DNA of 49,467 nucleotides from Glutinoglossum americanum (taxonomy: Eukaryota; Ascomycota; Geoglossomycetes; Geoglossales; Geoglossaceae). The notes under the pieces are model-generated. The model made no database searches and was not told where the DNA came from. It saw only the letters and a list, made by a program, of their open reading frames with translations. The first letter of the stretch is position 1; each line of letters starts with the position of its first letter. The stretch lies in contig JAGHQL010000188.1 of the NCBI GenBank assembly GCA_020080175.1, positions 1 through 49,467 on the forward strand, given 5' to 3'. Position numbers and translations under genes: made by a program. Shown piece after piece: positions 1-11,700 of the stretch.

Positions 1-34
1 GGGGGGTGGGGGGGGAGGGGGGGGGGGGGGGGGG
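1..34. repeat. poly-G low-complexity tract
   Basis: The window opens with an almost pure G run broken only by a T and two A residues. It looks like a simple-sequence tract or an assembly-edge artefact. No gene signal overlaps it. Confidence 0.7.
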
Positions 35-104
35 AGGGGCTGGAGATGGATCCTGTTGAACCTGCATACTCGAGTTAGAGGGCACATATTCTGGACTATA
101 TTAC

Positions 105-884
105 TCATGATGGCGAAGATACCTTTCCTTTCTTCCCTTTCTTCCCTTTCTTCATCTTCCCTGTCGGTTGGAAAGACCACTCATCTTCGGCAGTTTGGTT
201 GACTGCTGCGTCCCCCTCCCCAATATTAGCGGAAGGGCACCGTCCCCCTTCCTTCGTTTTCGTCTCCTCCACCGATACCAAACCCAGCTGTTCCTTTTCC
301 ACCGTTATATCTTCGCTTGGGCTCAAAACGAGGTTCCCACAAGGAGCGAACTCTTCGGCAGAAATAGATCTCCCCTCATCCGCTGCTTTAGGTTCCGGGG
401 GTGTGCACTCCGTTGAAACTTTTCTGCTCACCGACTCTCGCGGATCTTCGCTTTCCGTCGGCGTCCGTTGGACCTGGCTCCAATCGCTTTCGTACCGGGG
501 ATCCGACAAGGTCTCTTCGGCTGGCTGCGTAGGCCGTGGGAATATACGTCCCACGGACTCGGCGGTCTTCCTATGGAGATCCTTGATCGCATCACCGACA
601 TGATGCATCTTGCTTGATTGGAAGCGGACGGTTGATTGTTCGACCATACAGCCATCGTCCCCGCGTACTAATTTGACTGCAAGCGCTTCGAACATTCCAT
701 CACATTCTCGCGTTATAATAGACACATTCTTCCCACCGCAGAGGAATTCGCAGTTCGCTTGATCAAAAGAACGGCCATTAGATGATGTATAGATAACACA
801 AAGCCACACACAGACCAAAGGCGGCTACTCACCAAGCGCCTGCTGACGGTAATCGACCCATTCTTCCACGAGCACTTTCATCAT
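105..884 (-). CDS. hypothetical protein with lysine-rich C-terminal tail (2 exons)
   Basis: I propose ATG at 884, exon 1 at 833-884, an intron at 758-832 (75 bp, GTGAG donor, CTAAT branch site, AAG acceptor) and exon 2 at 105-757. The frame closes exactly and gives 234 aa. The alternative of starting inside the intron lacks a convincing start context. Residues about 1-70 form a compact charged segment. The middle is rich in E, S, T and P and looks disordered. The C-terminus ends in KMKKGKKGKKGK followed by VSSPS, a basic tail that could bind nucleic acid or act in nuclear localisation. I do not recognise a family and assign no function. Neighbouring DNA to 1880 carries no convincing gene, so there is no contextual clue. 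Confidence 0.5.
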
Positions 885-1881
885 CCTAGACTAGAGTTCT
901 AACAGCGACCCTCAGGCAGCAGTGTTCTGAGGGAAGTTTGTGTACGCGGTCGCCGCACGGGGTAGCTATGTAGGAAGAACGGACTCAATAGAGCGCTCCA
1001 CAGCGGGGTAAGTAGCTCCGGACTCGACAAGGCTCGACTCAGATTACCAAACGCAGAAGCCCAGTCAGAGCCCAGGAGACAAACGGATGAAGGATTGGTG
1101 GAACGGCATCCCGCAGTTGGTGGCACAGCCTCCATAAGCGCTCTACAGCCTTGTCCAGTGCGGACTCGGTAACCACTGCCCTCGTAACACGAGCGAGCAA
1201 GCCTCCCGCATTGGACCTGCGCCGCATTTCAGCGTATTTCGATCCGGAACGCGATCGGCCGGTGAAGCCGTTTTGCATGTGCACCACCAATGCAGACCCA
1301 GGGAAACGGGCATGAACTAACGTCCCCAGGATCCTTCGGATTCACACGAAGCCCCCCCCTACGCATCGGAAGAATCTCCAGCATATATCCTCAGAGCGTA
1401 GTCAAAGATGGTGCCCGTGACGTCCGGACAATATCCTAACCGCCGTCCCAAGGGTTCACATTTCGACCATGACCCGACAAGCTCGTCTCCGAACATGCCC
1501 ATGAAGTCGTCGAAGCGAAGGCTGATTAGTCATACCGCACCCCACAACCCCACACCATACAATAACATACACGCAGTTACTGGTGGAACATTTCATAAGT
1601 TCCTGTATATCGCACCATCTACACAAAGCTCTACGCAAAGCTACGCGTAACTCCGAAGCCGCCAGTCGGTGCCGGTAACCAGCCAGCCCGGGAAAGCCCA
1701 CGACAATAATCAGACGGTAGAAGGAAGAAAAAAAAATGATGGGAAATTATTTCGGAGCTTATCCCGCCGCCAGGGTTTGCCTATAAAAGGCGCCACCAAA
1801 GCGAGCCTGGCTCGGTCCAGCTAAAGCTTCGTATAGAATATACAAGGCGTAATAACGAGCTACCTGGATTGCCAAGCTGAA
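885..1881. other. gene-poor interval
   Basis: Only short overlapping open frames of 60-85 codons occur on both strands, with no family resemblance and no consistent splice pattern. A TATAAAAGG sequence lies at 1782-1790 on the + strand, but no + strand gene can be attached to it. Confidence 0.4.
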
Positions 1882-2449
1882 CTATTCTCTTGAGATAGCC
1901 AACGCGGATGGTATTAACTGCTGATTCTTCTGATATACACTTCGCTCAGACGCCTCTAATATAACAAAAGCTAGAATCCCACCGATACCAACGCCGATGG
2001 TACGGCTGCCAAGTCCACACCAACCATTATTATCGTAGATGCTCCATAAACCCGAGCCAGTTTCTGTTCGCGCCATCCAGTGCTCCCCAACCGCGAGATG
2101 TTTGCCAATGCCCGATGCCGGTATACATAGCCAGAGGGTTAAGCCAAGCATCAATTACCTCGGCGAGGGTAGATTCCCAACCAATACCCGCTGTCCCCTT
2201 AAAAGTTTTCACCTGATGTCCCTCCGCGAGGCAGCTATTTGCAGTATGTCTGCGGGAGATAGAACGCCTTGCCGACGAGAAGTAAATGATCTCCAAAGTA
2301 AATGCGGAAGCCAATACATGCGAGGGTATTGCAATAGTAGACAAGGTAGAGTAGATAAAAGGAAATGGAGGTCCGCAGAACCTAGCGATGAAACAAAGAC
2401 AGCCAAACCAAGATCCAAAGATGTATCCAAATGTAATCATAGCCTCCAA
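1882..2449 (-). other. possible membrane-protein gene remnant or unresolved multi-exon gene
   Basis: Two overlapping minus-strand frames carry hydrophobic, helix-like segments: FGCLCFIARFCGPPFPFIYS at the upstream end and GVGIGGILAFVILEA at the downstream end. The upstream frame runs from 2449 and the downstream one ends at 1882. I could not find a set of GT-AG introns that joins them into one convincing protein. It may be a decayed transporter or a real gene with exons I cannot place. Family unknown. Confidence 0.25.
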
Positions 2450-2592
2450 AGATCCGCCATCGGGATGGGCTCACGGACCAGACGAATCGTTCAGGACGTC
2501 CTACTTACTTTCCTACGGTAGCCCGGGAACCGAAAATTTGCCTTTTTGAGCATCTAGGCGACGACAGGTGTCGCTAGGTGGGGCCCCGGCGG

Positions 2593-4191
2593 CTAGAGCG
2601 TTGACGTTGGCGTTGCCGAAGCCTGCGACGGTGTCGAGCTAGCTTGGGTCTTCGGTCCTGTCAGTACTGCTAGTTGTGGTTGGTGCGTACCATTCCAGTA
2701 GCCATTCTCGAAACCGGGAGGATACGCTGGAAGCCCAAGTAGTGTGGAGGCGGCTTGATACCAATCACTGTCAAGATGCTTCTTCTCGTCGGCACGGTAG
2801 CTGTTGAATATGTTGTCATTCCACCATGCTGGTTCACGTTCGCCCCGGGCTTTCAGCAATAGACCAAGGCAGATGATGTCCGGCCGCTTTGCTTGAGCAG
2901 TTTCGTGATTGTGCCGACCCAATTGCTTATCCCTCATGTTGTTAAGAGATATAATCATCGATACGTAGCTAGATTCGTAATGGGCTTTGAGTTCTGCGTC
3001 AGTCGCGCCATTGCCCTGGAGGGCTTTGTTGATTTCAAAGTTCTGGTGCTCGCATCCGGCTCTGAGCCAGGCAGCAACGGCAGGTCCATCGGCATCCAGG
3101 AGAATCAGACTGAGCTCGACGGCAGCGCTAACAAAGTCCGGGCCAAGGCCGCCGTATATGGTGTCGAGTGTCTTCACATAATAGCTTCGAAGTGTCTTTG
3201 CAGGCCGAGGGCTCCAAGCAGATCCGCCCTCCAGACTCGTCGAAATATTCTTGTTCATTTTGAAAACCAACTGCCACGGCGTGAGGCCTTTATTACGACC
3301 CAGGATACCCATCGCAAGGCAGAATCCCTCTCCTGCATAGCCCTCGTTGGTGAAAGGCTGGGACCTTAATAAGTTCGCGGGTATTGCCGATATAGAGCGG
3401 GAAACCCTCGGTTGAAACCCCTGGGTGGCACCCCAGAACAGGGAGACATTTTTAGATCCATGATCACCGTCGTTGTAGACATAGTCGACTTGTCCGGATA
3501 GTGTTCCCCTGCTAAGGCTTGTGCTACTTATGGCATTTAATATGTCGGTAGGATCCTGGCGGATTCCTTTTAATGGAAATAAATGCCACCCGTAATAATC
3601 GGAAGGGACGGCTTTCCCTTCTCCTATAACCACCGTTCTTGAGAGCGTCCGCCAATCCTCCTTATTCCCACAGTAGGCAAGTAGGCTTCGAGGCACAGCC
3701 GTTCGGCTTGGGCCTGCCCAGGCAAGCCATCGGTTGCGAATGAAGTGTCGGCTACGCCATGAGGGCAACATGTACCGCACAATAGTTAGGAAAGTCGTCG
3801 ATGAAAGCACGAGAATCGAGATTGATTCATTGCTATTGCCGGCCGCGAAAGATAAGATGATAAGGACTAAAGATATAAGTAGAAGCCCAGATACTACCGC
3901 CCACCACCAATGCTCGATCTTTGCTAACCGGAATCGAAATGTCCAAAATTTCGAAGACTCTGTCATAGACGTAAGGGCGGTAACAAGACCCTGGAAGAGT
4001 GCAGTGATAACAGCTAGACCGATAGACGACCAAAGGAAAGCTACGGTCGCGGAGTTATCGGCATGAAACAAGGCTGAGCTAGCCGCGGCGCGGGGTGATA
4101 CCCCCAGGGCGTGTGAAATAGGGATAGCCCGTACATGACACCAAAGCGCAGCGGTCTGAAGGAGAAGAACCTGAGGGCTATTGAACCGCAT
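2593..4191 (-). CDS. fungal multi-pass membrane protein, paralogue 1 of a tandem pair
   Basis: Single-exon frame. I choose the ATG at 4191 rather than the upstream in-frame one at 4311, because it starts a plausible signal peptide (MRFNSPQVLLLQTAALWC, cleavage near HVRA-IP). This gives 532 aa. Three or four hydrophobic helices follow in the N-terminal third, around TVAFLWSSIGLAVITALF, WWAVVSGLLLISLVLIIL and ISILVLSSTTFLTIV. The rest is a long, probably soluble region. Short blocks are shared with the next gene upstream: WTFRFRL, WAGPSRTAVP, ILGRNKGL and PAKTLRSYY. These prove common ancestry although overall identity is low. The tail is rich in S, T, A and P. Families of this type are usually annotated only as hypothetical proteins in filamentous fungi, and I infer no function. 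The spacing to the paralogue is about 0.7 kb, on the same strand. Confidence 0.7.
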   Translation of the reverse strand: MRFNSPQVLLLQTAALWCHVRAIPISHALGVSPRAAASSALFHADNSATVAFLWSSIGLAVITALFQGLVTALTSMTESSKFWTFRFRLAKIEHWWWAVVSGLLLISLVLIILSFAAGNSNESISILVLSSTTFLTIVRYMLPSWRSRHFIRNRWLAWAGPSRTAVPRSLLAYCGNKEDWRTLSRTVVIGEGKAVPSDYYGWHLFPLKGIRQDPTDILNAISSTSLSRGTLSGQVDYVYNDGDHGSKNVSLFWGATQGFQPRVSRSISAIPANLLRSQPFTNEGYAGEGFCLAMGILGRNKGLTPWQLVFKMNKNISTSLEGGSAWSPRPAKTLRSYYVKTLDTIYGGLGPDFVSAAVELSLILLDADGPAVAAWLRAGCEHQNFEINKALQGNGATDAELKAHYESSYVSMIISLNNMRDKQLGRHNHETAQAKRPDIICLGLLLKARGEREPAWWNDNIFNSYRADEKKHLDSDWYQAASTLLGLPAYPPGFENGYWNGTHQPQLAVLTGPKTQASSTPSQASATPTSTL

Positions 4192-4884
4192 GATACCAGT
4201 GTAGTCGTAGACTCGTCGATTGCACCTGAGGTGAGTGACGGAGACAGAAATCCGAAAGGGAGAAATAAAAAGATCGATGGGCTTGACAGATGCGAACCGA
4301 AAGGGGTACACACACTCGGGGGCGGCTTGACGCCAGCCTTGCTGCCCATAATCGATAGTTCAGGTGTCCACTGCGACGTAACACCTTGTCTCAGAGAAGG
4401 CGATGGGGCAGGAAAAGCAAAACCGTCAGGCGGCAGGCGCCAGTCAGGCAGACTTCTCCTTCCGGTCGCATCTGTCAAAGCCACGACCTTTTATATTTCC
4501 TGTGCGTGAAGTAGCCTCTCATTTCCGAGGAGCCCATTTCTCGCGAAAAAAAATCTCCGCACATACTTGGTGCGGCTCTCAGTCGGAATGAGTGGCTTTT
4601 GTGGGGATTACGATACAGTGCATCCCCGGGTGCTGACGAGCAAGCCCTAACTACGGAGAATATGCTCGCCCGCCATGATCCATGATGGCCACTCGCCGCT
4701 CGTGCCCCTGAGTTGCGGGATGTCAGGATGTAGCGCAGATCACGCCGCTTTTAAGTGAAGCCTTGTTACACTTAAAAGCGGCGTAGGTGCAAGGACAATT
4801 TGACAGATGACCTCGAGCTGTTTTTGGGCCTTGTCCGTTCATTTCTTCTACTCTTGACATTGCCAATAAGCGGTGACGAGAAAC
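4192..4884. other. spacer between tandem paralogues
   Basis: No gene is seen here. The interval holds the upstream region of the 2593-4191 gene and a perfect hairpin at 4742-4784, listed separately. Confidence 0.4.
4742..4784. repeat. perfect 16-bp inverted repeat (hairpin)
   Basis: The arms are 4742-4757 (ACGCCGCTTTTAAGTG) and 4769-4784 (its exact reverse complement), separated by an 11-nt loop. It lies between the two membrane paralogues, about 100 bp past the stop codon of the upstream one. It could act as a terminator or 3'-end structure, or be the remnant of a small foldback element. Confidence 0.75.
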
Positions 4885-6198
4885 TTATATTATAGAATCT
4901 ATAAGGTGCTCCAATGAAGGACCATACGCATCCAATTCCCCCTCCCTCCTGGCGTTCATACCATCAGACGATGCCCAGGAGGGGAGCGGGGCATTTTCAA
5001 GCCTGCAGACAGCATCAAACACCGTAAGCTCGGGGCGCACTCGGGTCCCCTTGCGGTAACCGCTTAGGCTGATAAGCATTGCCGCGTAATGCCCGCGATA
5101 GATCCTCTGCAAATCCTCTTGGCTCGCTCCCAAAGCGTGCGCGTCGAGATTAAAAGCCAAGTCTTGGTGCTCGAAACGCGAGTCAAGCCACTCGCTTATT
5201 AAGGCAGGGTCGATATCTGCGAGCAGCACCGCCAGTTCCGTTGCGGCAGTCACGTACGACTCGCCGAGCAAAGAGAAGGCCTGGTTAAACTCAGCATAAT
5301 AGAAAGTGCGTAGCGTCTTCGCGGGGTGTGGCCAGCAGCCGCACTCCTCCCACACGCGGAACGAGCCCTTCGCTTTGAGGTTGCAAATGAGAGTTGCTGG
5401 CTCGAGACCCTTATTTCTCGCAAGGATCCCATATGCCAAGCAAACAGCATTTCCCATTAATCCCGATTTCAGAGTTGGTGACGACATGAGCAGATTCGGT
5501 GGAATGGAAATAACGCCACGACTGCAGCGCCTTTGGAACCCGAGATGCTCGCCCCAGAGAAGGGAAGCCGACTGGTCACTAACAATGGGTTGATATACCC
5601 CCAACCTCTCTTGAGATTGAGGGATCCATAAGCTACTACCAACCTGGTCGAGGTGTACCCTAGAGCGAAGTAGATCCGTTGGATCCTCCACTCTTCCCTT
5701 GCTTTTGCACAGGGAAAAGCCGGCGAATCGTTCGACAGGATGCTGCTGAATATAGCCAGCCGATGCGAGTAAAGCAGCCCAGTCCCCCGAATCACCAATA
5801 TACGTTACCATTGCCGGCGGTATCCCAGTCCTGCTTGGACCACTCCAAGACTTCCAACGAAGCCGCAAGTAGCGACGAGTCTCGAATGTGTACCAAGCGA
5901 AATCGACACCCAAGACAAGGGCGCCGCTGGCTGCGAGATGCACCATCGCAGAAGCGACATTGCTGTTCAAGCCAGGGTACATGCGTATTGCAGGAATCAA
6001 ATCATATAACAGAGCAAAGACGATGGTTATCGAGGAATAGATGGTCCACAACGCCAGGACGTATGGCTGCCACAGAGACAAGCGAAAGCGAAGCGTCCAC
6101 CACTGCCGTTTCTCTGCATACCTAGCAAACCTCCACGCGGAAAGTACAAAAACAGAAAAAGTAACTGCAAGGCCGCAGAGTACGCTGGAGGGCGACAT
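4885..6198 (-). CDS. fungal multi-pass membrane protein, paralogue 2 of a tandem pair
   Basis: Single-exon frame of 437 aa starting MSPSSVLCGLAVTFSVFVLS, so the first helix begins at residue 5. Further hydrophobic segments lie around YVLALWTIYSSITIVFALLY and MVHLAASGALVLGVDFAWY. It shares ordered blocks with the downstream gene: WTLRFRL, WSGPSRTGIP, ILARNKGL and PAKTLRTFYY. They appear in the same order and at similar spacing, so the pair arose by tandem duplication and has diverged strongly. It lacks the longer N-terminal and S/T/P-rich C-terminal extensions of its neighbour. The C-terminal half contains FEHQDLAFN, matching CEHQNFEIN in the neighbour. Function unknown. No catalytic motif is evident. 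Confidence 0.7.
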   Translation of the reverse strand: MSPSSVLCGLAVTFSVFVLSAWRFARYAEKRQWWTLRFRLSLWQPYVLALWTIYSSITIVFALLYDLIPAIRMYPGLNSNVASAMVHLAASGALVLGVDFAWYTFETRRYLRLRWKSWSGPSRTGIPPAMVTYIGDSGDWAALLASAGYIQQHPVERFAGFSLCKSKGRVEDPTDLLRSRVHLDQVGSSLWIPQSQERLGVYQPIVSDQSASLLWGEHLGFQRRCSRGVISIPPNLLMSSPTLKSGLMGNAVCLAYGILARNKGLEPATLICNLKAKGSFRVWEECGCWPHPAKTLRTFYYAEFNQAFSLLGESYVTAATELAVLLADIDPALISEWLDSRFEHQDLAFNLDAHALGASQEDLQRIYRGHYAAMLISLSGYRKGTRVRPELTVFDAVCRLENAPLPSWASSDGMNARREGELDAYGPSLEHLIDSII

Positions 6199-7056
6199 TG
6201 CAATTCGCGAGCAACGGGTCGCCCCGGGGGATATGAAGTTGAAGATGTCGATCCTTTGATTGTGGTGGGGGCTTAGCGTTGGTTAAAAACAAAATAAGAA
6301 ATTCTCCACATTGGTCTCCCCCACTCACAAACTCCCTCCCTTGAAAAAGCCCGTACGCAATGTCCGTAACGGAGGCGTAGGTATACCCACTTCAAACCCG
6401 CATTACTTATTACTATTACCACTTCGTCCACAACACGTAATTGGGGTTCAGAAAGAATAAAAAACTCATTTATATCCATACATATATGTTGACTGTTGCC
6501 AAGTCATCCCAAATGGAAAGCTTTTGACCATCTGCGGAAAGAAAAACCACGGCACGGAGTGGGATAATCGATACACGGCCAACCTTCAATAACGGAACAA
6601 CTAGACCAATCCAGAGACGCGAAAGACCTGCTTCTCCTCCGCTCGCTGCTGCAACTTCGTTGCCCTCTGCGCCCTCAGCATAATCCAACACGGAAGATGC
6701 CTCGGTCCACTGGCTATCATCCACAGTTCAACTATCCCTGTTGGGCAGCCTCGCAAAAAAAAAAACCCTCGAGATTCCGGAAACGGACTCTCACCGTCGG
6801 AAGAGACAAGTTTAGACGAGCGGCGAAGGCAGCTGCTGGAAGGGAGATAAGAACCCTTCGACGCCCAGTCGTTGTTCTCGCACGCAAATCCCTCGTTCCC
6901 ATACAACGGCTTTCTTATTCCCACCGCATCGGCTCGAGAAAACCTGCCCACAATTTCTCCCAACCTCGTCTGACAGCCTCGAATTCGCCCCTCGTCGCCC
7001 TGTGCAACATGACGGACCAGTAGGCTCAGTTTTTTTTTTGAGCTAACGCATGGCAT
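6199..7056. other. intergenic region with divergent promoters
   Basis: Open frames on both strands (for example 6697-7023 and 6601-7107) overlap each other and resemble nothing I know. The interval lies between the start of the minus-strand membrane gene and the plus-strand zinc-finger gene, and probably serves both promoters. An upstream exon of the zinc-finger gene could lie here. Confidence 0.35.
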
Positions 7057-7905
7057 TTGCCCAGAATTTGTCCTCGAGCAACACCTAGGTACGCCAATAT
7101 TCACCACGTATTCCGTAATGCTGCAGGCTTTGGCTCATCCTTTTGTAGCGTCTCGATTATTCACCGATATCCGGAACAATACAGTTGCCTCCACCCCGGC
7201 TGTGAAGTGACTTTTGGGAGGGTATATGACCTGAAGAGGCATATTACTAAGCATGCCCCGAAAGCTTCCCAGCATGGTTACTTCTGCCCCGTGTCCCAAT
7301 GCCCTGCCTCCGCAAATCCCACTGCGAGTGACTGCTGGTACTCGCAGTCGCTCTCGGGTGGCTGGGGAAGGGAGGTGACGCGCTCAGGGCAATTATGGAT
7401 CACCAAAGTTTTCGGGTGTCGTCGGAAAGATAAACTCATAAACCATCTCCGCGCAAAACACGCCATGGTGAGTCTCATCTAAAAAAGCCATGGGTTGTCC
7501 CTGTGCTGACGTCAGTAGAACGATGAGGACATCAATTCCTCCATCGCCGATATTGAGCGCCAGTCCCCAATGCAGTTTCATTTAAGGGCCATTGGCGATC
7601 CGGTTAGCTACCCAGCTGAAGGACGCGTTCTTGCTTATCGCCCCGGAATTGGGACCGGCTATTACCTGTTGGAAATGACAAAAGAAGGCCTGCGGCCAGA
7701 TGAAGAATCAGTGACTACCCCGGAAGCAGTACCTTTCGACCACGAAACGGTCTTCGAGTTCGGCGATACTGGAATTACAAAGGTCTCAACAATATTTGCC
7801 AGTCGCTACGAGAACTATCAAGAATTCAGCTACCCAGACATCGAAATCGACCCGCTGGCTAATCTCCGAGCCCTCCTAGGACCGCGCAACTACGCCCCGT
7901 ACTAG
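7057..7905 (+). CDS. small C2H2 zinc-finger protein (2 exons)
   Basis: Exon 1 is 7057-7467, the intron is 7468-7518 (51 bp, GTGAGT donor, GCTGAC branch site, TAG acceptor) and exon 2 is 7519-7905. Phase is 0 at the junction. The product is about 265 aa. The first finger is a textbook C-x4-C-x12-H-x3-H unit starting YSCLHPGCEVTFGRVYDLKRH. A second finger is split: YFCPVSQC supplies the cysteines and, after a long insert, RRKDKLINHLRAKH supplies the histidines. This layout (DLKRH finger followed by RRKDKL-HL-H) is common in small fungal nuclear C2H2 proteins, so nucleic-acid binding is likely. The C-terminal 130 residues are acidic and without a known motif. The 5' end is uncertain: the ATG at 7057 is the first in frame, but another exon may precede it. 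Confidence 0.65.
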
Positions 7906-8720
7906 CAATCCCTCACCCACTCCTCGCCCAAGGACCACCCCAACTTGCCAACATGTACTCGAAATCGACTACCCTTCCGGGGAGTGCCCAACCAGGGGAA
8001 AAAAAAGAGATCATCCGGTTCCACATCCTATCCACAACCCGCTCTTTATTTTTGTTTTTATCTTTCTTCTCCCCACTCCTTCGCCCTCTAGCTTTTTTTT
8101 TTTTCAAATCTTTCTTAGGCTTGTGGTCGTTCGCTGCCTGTTTCGCTCGGTGGTGGGTGTTTGAGGTTTGTTTGAGTCCTCGAAGGAAGGGGCTCTTGGA
8201 TGGGGATAGGTGATAGGGGTTACGCGGGGAGCTTCGGGTTTGGTGTTTCGTTTTTTCTCTAGCCTGTGATACTTACTGTCTCTACATACATTCGGGGAGG
8301 CTTTCCATTTGGTATTTCGTCTTTTGTTTCAGATTCTGATATTAGTCCTGGGGGTCGTTGGTCCCTAGAAAGGAGAGTTATGCGGACTTATTTCTCATTC
8401 CCGGTACAAGCCTTTTCTTTCTAACCACACTCAACTCAAATTGTTCTCGTCACCTTACCTGCCCACGTTTTCACTCTTTCCGATTACCATGGCCATGTAC
8501 AAGTACTAGTTATTGTCATTATAGCAACATGCAAACGCTCTCTATTCTTGGAGGGACTCAGCTAACTCCGTAAATATGGTGAATAACACTGCCACCCCTT
8601 AGAAACAGAGCCCTTAACTCTAGCCTCTTGCTACACAGTAACTATCGCCAGCAGATTTCGTCAAAACGCGGAAATAATGCGAAAAGTGTAGGGTCAGCAA
8701 AATCGCAATGGGCAAGTAGC
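7906..8720. other. intergenic region between convergent genes
   Basis: This separates the 3' end of the zinc-finger gene (+) from the 3' end of MSH5 (-). It contains T-rich stretches near 8035-8105 compatible with 3' untranslated sequence. No supported gene is seen. Confidence 0.4.
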
Positions 8721-11700
8721 TTAGTCATCCCCGATATCCCGAAGGATCTCCCGAAGCACATCCTTAGCTCCTGCTGCTGCATCACCACTCCCACCATCCA
8801 GATCACCAAAATCTCTCTCCAAAAAACTCCTCGCAATCGCCTCCTACACACCGTACGTCAGCCCACTACCGACCGAAAACAATACAGAGCAAAATAAAAA
8901 CAAAAATAAAAATAAATAAAAACCCATACCGCGCTCTCCAACTCCCTAGCCTCCTCCTCAGACACCCTCGCGCACGCAGCGACGAGGTCTTCCCCGCGGG
9001 CAGTGAGGAGGATGAGTTCGTCCGCGCGTTCCACTATCGCGGGGTCGATCCCGCTAAGCGCCGCGCATCTGGGACAGCATTAGTTAGTCTAACTACCAGC
9101 TTCCGAAGGGGGGACGGATTTTAGCTTACACAGTACCGAAGCTAGAATTACTGCGGCCGGGACGGAGACTATATCGCGTGTCAGGTTGTTAGTTTTTTTC
9201 CTAGACCGAGGGTCCATAAAGGCTATCCCGTAGGGGTGGCGAGGCAGGCCCCTACTTATAGAGATACGTAATCTGATTCTCCACCTCCTCCGCGTCATGG
9301 TTGATCTTGATCTCCATGTGCGCGAAAGCCAAGCCGGGGCGTGGGGGGAGGTGGTTGTTTTCGAAGATTTCTGGGGGGCGGGTATTAGAGAGCCTCTCGC
9401 GCCAGAAAAAAAAAAGGGGGGCGAACCGTGGAAATGCGTTGCGCCTAGTACTTTGGGGCGTTCGTCGCCGAGGCTTAGGAGGTATGAGAAGACTCCGCAT
9501 GCGAGGCCCGCGCCGTCTATTGTTTGTTTAGAAAAAAGCGCGGGTTGGATTTGAGGATGGATCGTGGGGGATTAGGGTGGTTGATTACCGCTCGCCTCGG
9601 TGCCTTTCCCGAACTCGTCGATGATGACTAGGCTCCTGCTCGTAGCTAGAGTTAAGGCTAAGGCGATCTGTTGAAGGTCGACCATGAATGCGCTTTGGAT
9701 CTAGGAAAAGGAGCGTGAGATGAGGCTTTGTATGGTGGTGCGCGGATAAGGGGAGGTACTTTCGATACCGTTTCTCTTGTTGCTATGCGAGTCAAGATTT
9801 TGTCGGTCAGACCTATTTTTGCGTCCGCGGCAGGCACGAAGCTTTAGTGTGTTAGCAGGATTCGAACTAGCTGTTGAAAACAATAGGGGCATTCTTACCA
9901 TCCGATATGAGCCATATATACGATTAACGCTACCTTTAAAGTTGATGTTAACCCTGTGTACACAACCAGAGCGGTAACCACTCTTCTTACCTGCTTCAGA
10001 TACACGCTTTTCCCAGAATAATTGGGTCCGGTCATTATCAGCATGCTGGGCTCGGGAAGGTCTTCATGGCTCAGTTCAGAGCCAAACTCTAAACTGCTGG
10101 CTTCTGGAGATCGACAGCCGTCTCCTCCTGCGAGGCGAGTGCTATTCGCTACGAACGAAGGCACTGTAAGTTCTTGTAAGGGATGGCTATGCCAGATCAG
10201 CACATTTGATATACACCACAACCATCAGGTTAGACCATGACCATACCGCCCGTTATCGATCTGAATGATATTCTCTCTTGTTATACGAGGTCTTGACAGG
10301 TTATTCACCATAGCACCTTGCGCAAGAGCCGAAAGGCTAGCGGGGTTGAATATAAGTCAAAACTCATATGATATCCCTTAAAGATTCCGTACCAATCTAG
10401 TTCCCCACAAATCTCTGAACATGTACTCAACAAATCCTCATATTCCAGAACCCGCTGAGCTAGGTCATGAATGATTTCAATTTCTTTATCTGCCAGTCGC
10501 TCAGGTTAGTGGATGGTACGGTACATAGTCTCGATAATAGGCAATACCGCAAATCATCCCATAAGTGTCCCCGAAATGTTCGTCCATCATATTCATCTGA
10601 TCATTCTTAAAGTATGCCCTTTCCCCTGTTGTGAACATCTGCTCCCAGTGGTCTTCTTCGTTCTGTCGACCATCGTAAATGGGTTGTTTAGTTTCGGGAT
10701 CGAAAGGGACCACTATCAGATAGCCGATTTGAGGGAAGTATATAACATTCAGGCTCAGACGAACTTCCTCGGGGATTCCCTTCGCAATGTCCCTCGCTAC
10801 TTTAGACAGGAGGTCGTTCATGCCGTCGTACGCGTGCTTCATATTATCCAGTTCGGCATCAATATGCGGTTTAACAACAGCCCGATGTTGAAGTACTGAT
10901 TCCTCGAAGTCGACCTTAGGGAAAAAACTACCATTAGCATTTCCGAGGACAGCACCAGAGATAGGATCCATACGGTATCGCTAATCATACCCCCAACCTT
11001 TTGTAGACAGTAAGGCTCAAAATTCTCGATAATCTAGGTCTCTAATGTAAGCCTAGGCTCTTCCTAAGTAGGGATCTGGTTTACCTTAGCCCTGATAGCA
11101 ATTCCCTCGGCACCCGCGAGATCGGTAATTATATCTCTTATTTTTAAAGTATGGAACGCAAACTTGTGGTACGGTAGTTAGTGCTTCTGTAGAAGCATCC
11201 CGCTTGATATTTAGGGAAATGTTCGGTGGGTTAATACCATCACTAGACTTCCCCAAACGCCTCTCCTAATACCCCCTCCCCTGGCACTTGCATTACCGCT
11301 TACACCTTTCCGTAGGTGGATAAGCACGGTTTTCATGTTCTGAACCTTTTTCAGGCTTTTTACCAACGATTCAATAACAGCAGTGTTTTCTGGACAAAGA
11401 AACACTGCTGTGGTTTCCAGCCGTTCATTGATAAGGACGATATTTGTGCTCGGCCGAAGAAAGTACTGTCGGAGTAGTTGCTTCCCTTGAGGGGTATGCG
11501 CTAACTGGCAGAAGAGGCCATAAATGGAAAGGCCCTCTTTCGAACCCGAATTCTTTTTGGTGGGTCCCTGGTTGTGGGAATGTGGGTGGGATTCTGGTTG
11601 AAATATTTGCAGGGAGAGGAGTGTGTCGGTGTTGATAAACCTAGAACGCCCCTTAGCCACCGAAGGAAAACTGAAAGCCGGAGGCCAGGCACACATTATA

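Noticed and set aside
9495-9590. Frameshifts in MSH5 (the gene first looked like a pseudogene)
   Set aside because: Every apparent frame break coincides with a GT-AG intron of normal length, and removal restores conserved MSH5 motifs.
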